Shown: piece after piece, positions 42,840 to 47,148 of the stretch
Numbering within the stretch: the stretch's first letter is position 1
How the letters are laid out: each line of letters starts with the position of its first letter
DNA from: Propionibacteriaceae bacterium
GTDB lineage: Bacteria; Actinomycetota; Actinomycetes; Propionibacteriales; Propionibacteriaceae
NCBI GenBank assembly: GCA_025965155.1
Contig: JAOPXN010000016.1
Span: 1-47,148 of the forward strand
Direction: 5' to 3'
Length of the DNA stretch: 47,148 nucleotides
Notes under the pieces: generated by a model
Told to the model about the DNA's origin: nothing
The model's database searches: none
Seen by the model: only the letters and a program-made list of their open reading frames with translations
Program-made: the position numbers and the translations under genes

Positions 42840-42906
42840 AAGGTACTCCCGGTTCGGGTCTCTCCACTCCCGGATGGTGCGGAGCGTGCATACTTAGCCT
42901 CGCTCA

Positions 42907-43595
42907 CTAAACACCTACAGGGCAGCCCTCACTGCGGGGTTGAAGCACCCCTAATTCTAAGGGGACAGGATGTCCGTGGCCATGAAAAAGTCCCCACTGG
43001 TGTCCAGTTGAGGTCCCCATTGGTGGCCGTTTGAAAGTCCCCACTGAAGCGGCCGTTTCGGTCGTCATAGGTTTGTGAGTGGCGGGTCCGGGAAGTGACT
43101 TGTCCGAAGTGCTGGTCGTCGGGGTTGGGTCAGCTACGCTGCACTGCAGAGTCGTCCCCAGGTGTCCTCCCGGGCCTGTCGCGCGCCGTTCGTCGTCGAT
43201 CATGACGCGCCAGATGTGGTCCGCGAGGCGTCTCTTCAAGCATCGGGCTGCTTCGCGTGGGGTCTTCCCTTCTGCGAGTTTGGTCTCGTAGTAGCGATGC
43301 CCCGAACTGCTGGTCATCCGGATGAGTGATGGCGATGGTGTGTAAGGCGGAGTTGAGCTGGCGGTCCCCATGCCGGGCAAGGCGGTGGCGGCTCTTGTCA
43401 GCACTGGCGATCTCGACCGGTGCAGCGCCGGCGTAGTTGGCGAAGGCCGACGGGGCGGGGAAGCGGATGGCCCGTCCGGTACTGCTGATCAGCCGGCCCG
43501 CCATGATCGGCCCGATCCCGACGGTCCGGGTCAACGTGCTGCCGGCCGCGTCGACGAGTTCCGCGATAGCCCGAGCGTTCAGCTTCGCTGAGCGC
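42907..43595 (-). pseudogene. IS110-family transposase C-terminal remnant, frameshifted
   Basis: Minus-strand frame 1 reads LTRTVGIGPIMAGRLISSTG, RFPAPSAFANYAGAAPVEIA and SADKSRHRLARHGDRQLNSA, the conserved C-terminal domain with the GDRQLN signature. At about 43330 the homology moves to another frame: IRMTSSSGHRYYETKLAEGK, TPREAARCLKRRLADHIW. One base is missing in ATCACTCA-ATCCGG. The N-terminal half is absent; the left part of the frame runs through the IS21-like repeats, so the true end is before 42907. Confidence 0.75.
42986..43052. repeat. Repeated ends resembling an IS21-family terminus
   Basis: Three related units in 67 bases: AAAAGTCCCCACTGG (42986), GAGGTCCCCATTGGTGGCCG (43010) and GAAAGTCCCCACTGAAGCGG (43033), spaced about 23-24 bases. 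IS21-family elements have such multiple terminal repeats, and the GTCCCCACTG core is familiar from actinobacterial members. No istA or istB gene remains. Confidence 0.5.
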
Positions 43596-43598
43596 CCA

Positions 43599-44234
43599 GC
43601 GCTGAGCGTGGCCCAGGTCTACGAGCTGGTTGAGATGGTACCCGAGCGTTGGAAGGCCTTCATGCTGCTCAAGACGTTCGCTTCTCTTCGGTGGGGCGAA
43701 ATTACTGCGCTGAGGCGGCGGGACGTCGACCTGCGAAAGCGGACTGTACAGGTGTCCAGACAGTTTGTAAGCCCGCCTGGTGGCTTGCAGGTGGGACCGC
43801 CGAAGTCGCTGGCCGGGGTTCGGATGGTGTCTTTCCCGGCCGCGATCATGCCTGAGTTGGTGCACCATCTTGAGCGGTTCGCCGTCCCCGGCGATGATGG
43901 CCTGATCTTCCCCAATGAGCACGGGCAGCCGTTCCTTAGGGGCAACTTCGCAAAGGCTGTGCCGTGGCAGCAGATCCGTGATCAGCTGGGCGTCCCCGAA
44001 CTTGATCTGCATGATCTGCGGCACACAGGCAACACGTTGGCAGCGCAATCCGGCGCCAGCCCCCGTGACCTGATGGTTCGAATGGGCCATGACTCCCCGG
44101 CGGCCGCACTGATCTATCAGCACGCCAATCGGGCGGCGGATGAGGGCCATCGCTGCAGCCATGGATCTGCAACTCAACGGACGCGTGCGGTCGGATCCGA
44201 GGCAAAGTCAGAACAGTTCCGGGGCCCCGCGTGA
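43599..44234 (+). pseudogene. Phage-type tyrosine integrase, N-terminally truncated at the IS110 remnant
   Basis: The catalytic domain of a site-specific integrase: ALSVAQVYELVEMVPERWKA, ASLRWGEITALRRRDVDLRK, PKSLAGVRMVSFPAAIMPEL, LDLHDLRHTGNTLAAQSGAS and MGHDSPAAALIYQHANRAAD. The full catalytic set R, K, HxxR, H and Y is present. The N-terminal arm and core-binding domains are missing; the frame to the left runs antisense into the IS110 remnant, so the gene was cut at about 43597. The protein may still be expressed from a chance start but would lack DNA-binding parts. Confidence 0.75.
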
Positions 44235-44359
44235 GGCCCAATTCGAGCCAAAGCGGCACTGCTGGAACTCTTGAATCGCCCTGACTAGACATCCCACGAT
44301 CGCAACGAGTCAATGGGGGTCGGCCGGTTCCTCCACGTTTGATGGTGCGCCGGCGCTCC

Positions 44360-44413
44360 CCGCGGTCAAGCCTGCGCGGTGGTGACGGGGGCGTGTTGAT
44401 GGGTTGACCGCGG
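44360..44413. repeat. Inverted repeat downstream of the amber IS110 transposase
   Basis: CCGCGGTCAAGCC (44360-44372) faces GGGTTGACCGCGG (44401-44413) with one mismatch and a 28-base loop. It lies about 95 bases past the transposase stop at 44509 on its downstream side, in a 270-base gap with no gene. It may mark the right end of the element or form an RNA hairpin. Confidence 0.45.
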
Positions 44414-44508
44414 CTGCGCTCCGGCGGGGATTGGCTGGTCATGGAGGAACGCGGGCAGTGCGAGGTCGCCCAGATCGAGAGTCGATCTTGGGGCAGTCGG
44501 CCGAGGGG

Positions 44509-45762
44509 TCAGGCGGCTGCGGTGAGCTTCTCCTCGGTGTGCCAGGCGCGGGTCTCGTCGTAGAGCGTGTGGTGTCGCAGGCACCCGTGGAGGATGCCGA
44601 CCAGCCGATTGGCGAGGGCACGCAAGGCTTGGTAGTGCGTGGAGCCGCGGGCACGTTGCCGGTCGTAGAACGCCCGGGCGCCTGGCGAGGCGCGGAGGGC
44701 GCTATACGCCTGCAGGAAGAGCGCGTCGCCGAGACGCCGGTTCCGGGCGTAGCGTGCAAGCACCACCCTCTTGGTGCCGGAGGCTCTCGTGATCGCAGAC
44801 ATGCCGGAGTAGTTCTTCCGCGCTTTGGCATCGGCATAGCGATTGGGGTCGTCGCCGAACTCGGCCAGCACCCGGGCGCCGAGGATCATCCCGAGGCCGG
44901 GTTGGCTTCGGTAGATCTCAGCGTCCGGGTGCCGGCCAAAACCCTGCTCCACCTGCCTAGCCAGCACCTCGGTCTGGGCCACCATCGCCGTCAGGACCGC
45001 GACCAGTGCCGACGCGGACGCGGCGTAGGCCGGGATTACCCCGGGCCCGGCCGACAGCTGCTCGGACTGTAAGCCGGCCCGGATCTTGGCTGCGGCGGCG
45101 GGCAGGTTGCGCTGCCGGCCGGCCCTGCGCAGGACGGTTTCGATCCGGGCCTGGGAAAGCCGTCGGCCCTGGTCCGGCGACGGGGCGATGGCCAGCACCG
45201 CCAACGCGTCCCGGTCGTCGAGGTCGTTGCCGAACGCGGCCAGCGCTGCCGGGTAGTACTCCCGCAGCAGCGACCGCAACACGTTCACCTGCCGTACCCG
45301 CGACCAGATCATCGTCTGATGAGCCCGGGCAGCGACCTTGACATGCTCAGCGATGTCGGAATCCCCAGCGACGGGTCGATGATGAGGCCGATCCAGACGG
45401 ACGATCTCGGCCAGCAGATGCGCATCCGCGGTGTCGGACTTAGCCCCCTAGGTTGAGTGCCGCTCCCGGTAGCGGGCCACCTGCATCGGGTTGACCGCAT
45501 ACACGGTGTAGCCGGCGGCGAGCAGGGCCTGCACCCACGGCCCGCGCTCGGTTTTGATCCCGACCAGCACCTGGTCTGGCTCGCCGGCCGAGTCCAGATG
45601 CTCAGCAACCAACCCATGCAGAGCCGTGATCCCGGCCATCCCATCGGCCAGCCGCCTCCGGACCAACACCGTCCCGGAGTCGTCCTCGATCTCAACGTCG
45701 TGATGGGCCTCAGCCCAGTCGTCGCCGATAAACAACATCCCACCCTCCTCGCGTTGACCCAT
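44509..45762 (-). pseudogene. IS110-family transposase interrupted by an in-frame TAG
   Basis: Read through one stop, this is a complete 417-residue IS110-type transposase: FIGDDWAEAHHDVEIEDDSG (DEDD motif start), VGIKTERGPWVQALLAAGYT, MQVARYRERHST, stop at 45448-45450, then GAKSDTADAHLLAEIVRLDR, PGLGMILGARVLAEFGDDPN, RKNYSGMSAITRASGTKR with the serine region, and LANRLVGILHGCLRHHTLYD. The stop stands where relatives read a serine (TCG to TAG), and both parts are in the same frame. Without readthrough the product lacks most catalytic residues. Confidence 0.85.
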
Positions 45763-45804
45763 CCTCGAGCCTCGGAGAAGACCTGCTACGACCTAATGAC
45801 GCTC

Positions 45805-46884
45805 CTATGTCGTGTCAACCCCTGCCAGGGCTTTTGTCGGTGTCGTGTCGAGCCGGCTCAGGCGGCGGTAGAGGTGCCGGGCGAGGTAGCGCTTGATGCA
45901 GCGGCGGATCTCCTTATCGGTCTTGCCGGCGCCTCGGCGACGTTCCATGTAGGCCACGGTCTCAGGATGGTGTCGCATACGGTTGGTGGCGACGATGTGC
46001 AACGCCCGGTTGAGCTGGCGGTCACCGAGCCGGTTCAGCCGGTATCGGTCCGTCCGTCCTGAGGACACGGGCACCGGCGCGGTGCCTGACAGCATGCCGA
46101 ATGCGGCTTCGCTGTTGATCCGGCCTGCGTGGGACCACGACAGCAGGATCTGCGCCAGGCTGAGAGCACCCAGACCAGGCTCGTCAGCGACCATGCCGGG
46201 CGCGAGCTCTTCGACGATCGCGGAGATCTCCGCCTCTAGCTCGTCGATCTCTGCGGTGAGATCCAGGATCCGTTGACCGAGCCGGGCCAAGCTGTGATGA
46301 AGCACCCGGGTCGGGCGGTCGGCGTCTTCGGGGCAGTGCAGCTGCGCGCACGCTCGCGGGCGACGGCTGCGTGTCAATCCGCGGAGCTGTTCGCGCAACT
46401 CGGTTGGTGCGGTCACGATCAGCGAGGTCAGCACCGCCCGTGCCGACCGGGCACACCCAACGGCGTGGTCGCGGTCGACCATCAACACCCGCAACGCCTC
46501 ACGGTCGCCGTCGGCGCGCATCTCGGCCGGGTTCGGGTGGGCCAGGAACTCCTTCGCCGCCCGGACCGCGTCGATCGGGTCACTCTTACCCGCCCGACGC
46601 TTCCCGACATGGCGGCTACGGTCGATCTCGACCACCCGCTGGCCCTGGCTGGCCAAGAACCGGGATAGCCCGAGCCCGTAGTGGCGGGTTCCTTCGACCG
46701 CCCATACCACCGGGGTATCGCCAGCTGCAGCGTGGGCCCACGCTGCCATCTCCGCATACCCCGCCGGGGTGGTCTGCACCCGACGCTCAGCCAACGGCCG
46801 GCCGCGGACGTCGCACAATGCGGCGGTGTGGGTGTCGACGTGCGTATCGACCCCGACCACTAACTGCACGTCATCAACGATCAC
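45805..46884 (-). CDS. IS110-family transposase (intact)
   Basis: A 359-residue DEDD/serine recombinase of an IS110-family insertion sequence. N-terminal RuvC-like domain: VVGVDTHVDTHTAAL, VWAVEGTRHYGLGLSRFL and RAGKSDPIDAVRAAKEFL carry the acidic residues. A coiled-coil-like linker (AEIDELEAEISAIVEEL) precedes the C-terminal Tnp domain: LLSWSHAGRINSEAAFGMLS, GTAPVPVSSG (catalytic serine candidate), YRLNRLGDRQLNRALHIVA. GTG start at 46884 with a purine-rich site upstream. Such enzymes act with a bridge RNA made from the element's own end. It lies 42 bases from the neighbouring amber-containing transposase. Confidence 0.9.
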   Translation of the reverse strand: MIVDDVQLVVGVDTHVDTHTAALCDVRGRPLAERRVQTTPAGYAEMAAWAHAAAGDTPVVWAVEGTRHYGLGLSRFLASQGQRVVEIDRSRHVGKRRAGKSDPIDAVRAAKEFLAHPNPAEMRADGDREALRVLMVDRDHAVGCARSARAVLTSLIVTAPTELREQLRGLTRSRRPRACAQLHCPEDADRPTRVLHHSLARLGQRILDLTAEIDELEAEISAIVEELAPGMVADEPGLGALSLAQILLSWSHAGRINSEAAFGMLSGTAPVPVSSGRTDRYRLNRLGDRQLNRALHIVATNRMRHHPETVAYMERRRGAGKTDKEIRRCIKRYLARHLYRRLSRLDTTPTKALAGVDTT

Positions 46885-46919
46885 TTGACGGTTCCTTCCT
46901 CAACGATGCTGAATGGAAT

Positions 46920-47020
46920 GCACCGGCCTGGAGGGAAACTCCCGCGGCAATCCTGTGATGAGTCACGACCGATGTCGGACAAGCTCCTGATCGGGCCAAC
47001 GAGGGTAACCAGGCCGGTGC
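46920..47020 (-). ncRNA. Candidate bridge-RNA region upstream of the intact IS110 transposase
   Basis: The 264 bases upstream of the transposase start contain no gene but a marked structure: GCACCGGCCTGG (46920-46931) pairs perfectly over 12 bases with CCAGGCCGGTGC (47009-47020), enclosing 77 bases that contain smaller hairpins (GGGA-AAC-TCCC at 46933-46943). IS110-group elements encode a guide (bridge) RNA between their left end and the transposase gene, with a stem and internal loops that read donor and target DNA. Position and folding fit, but the loops have not been matched to target sequences. The element end may be beyond the window. Confidence 0.4.
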
Positions 47021-47148
47021 CAGCAACCTCGAGGACAAGTCATTAGCAAGACACGCCCTGTGAGAGACGGTCGGGATCAGTGAGAGTCACTCGCAGTCAC
47101 CAGCACCAGCCTGACAGCCCCGCCAGACGGCACTCCAAGACTCACAGG

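Noticed and set aside
42890-42915. TTAG...CTAA-like sequence upstream of the secreted-protein gene, considered as a DtxR/IdeR iron box
   Set aside because: It has only the outer arms of the 19-base consensus and the wrong spacing; too weak to call.
45448-45450. Amber codon as a pyrrolysine or other recoding site
   Set aside because: No recoding element or pyl gene is seen, and relatives appear to have serine here; a point mutation is simpler.
1-47148. CRISPR arrays, tRNA and rRNA genes
   Set aside because: Scanned by eye for regularly spaced repeats and for cloverleaf T-arm motifs; none was convincing. A covariance-model search would be decisive.

Overview
The window is high-GC chromosomal DNA from an actinobacterium. 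The evidence is the strong GC bias, many GTG starts, overlapping operons, and several families typical of the phylum: DUF3000, HemQ and HemY for the coproporphyrin route to haem, the split lycopene cyclase CrtYc/CrtYd, and a group 2a [NiFe]-hydrogenase. The gene set would fit a Propionibacteriales-like soil organism, but no rRNA or tRNA is present, so the genus is left open.

Region 1 (1-5435, minus strand) encodes an atmospheric-H2 uptake hydrogenase. From the promoter leftward: hucS, hucL, a NifU/Rieske-like protein and the start of a DUF5947 protein that runs off the window. The nickel-insertion genes hypA and hypB lie just upstream. No hucM-like gene is seen next to hucS.

Region 2 (5628-17196) is an aromatic-carotenoid and isoprenoid block. 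crtYc, crtYd, crtT and crtU run rightward and converge on a leftward operon crtE, crtI, crtB and a Rieske/DUF5914 gene. idi and dxs lie close by, so the route from DXS through IPP isomerase, GGPP, phytoene, lycopene, beta-carotene and the CrtU step (probably isorenieratene) is almost complete in one stretch. Between idi and dxs are a small gene behind a perfect LexA/SOS box and a DedA membrane protein.

Region 3 (17265-29401) is housekeeping: an amino-acid permease; fadA/fadB for beta-oxidation behind a palindromic operator; RNase D with DUF3000; the hemE-hemY-hemQ operon with ATGA overlaps; msrB; and a stand-alone LigD-type polymerase domain.

Region 4 (29402-47148) is an accessory island in decay. 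It starts with a frameshifted tyrosine recombinase and holds a broken leuS fragment, a frameshifted small monooxygenase-like gene, a cupin, remnants of IS30, IS256, IS21 and IS110 elements, a second recombinase cut by an IS110 remnant, and at the right end two tandem IS110 transposase genes, one with an in-frame stop and one intact. The intact one is preceded by a structured leader that is a candidate bridge RNA.

Three cargo items stand out in the island. One is a 1087-residue predicted glycoside hydrolase whose fold is interrupted by a seven-bladed beta-propeller of 56-57-residue repeats. Divergent from it is a pair made of a helix-turn-helix regulator (frameshifted here) and an alpha/beta hydrolase. 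The third is a secreted protein with two PKD-like domains. The inserted propeller and the IS110 leader RNA are the most novel items; the SOS-box gene and the cluster of single-base deletions also deserve a check.
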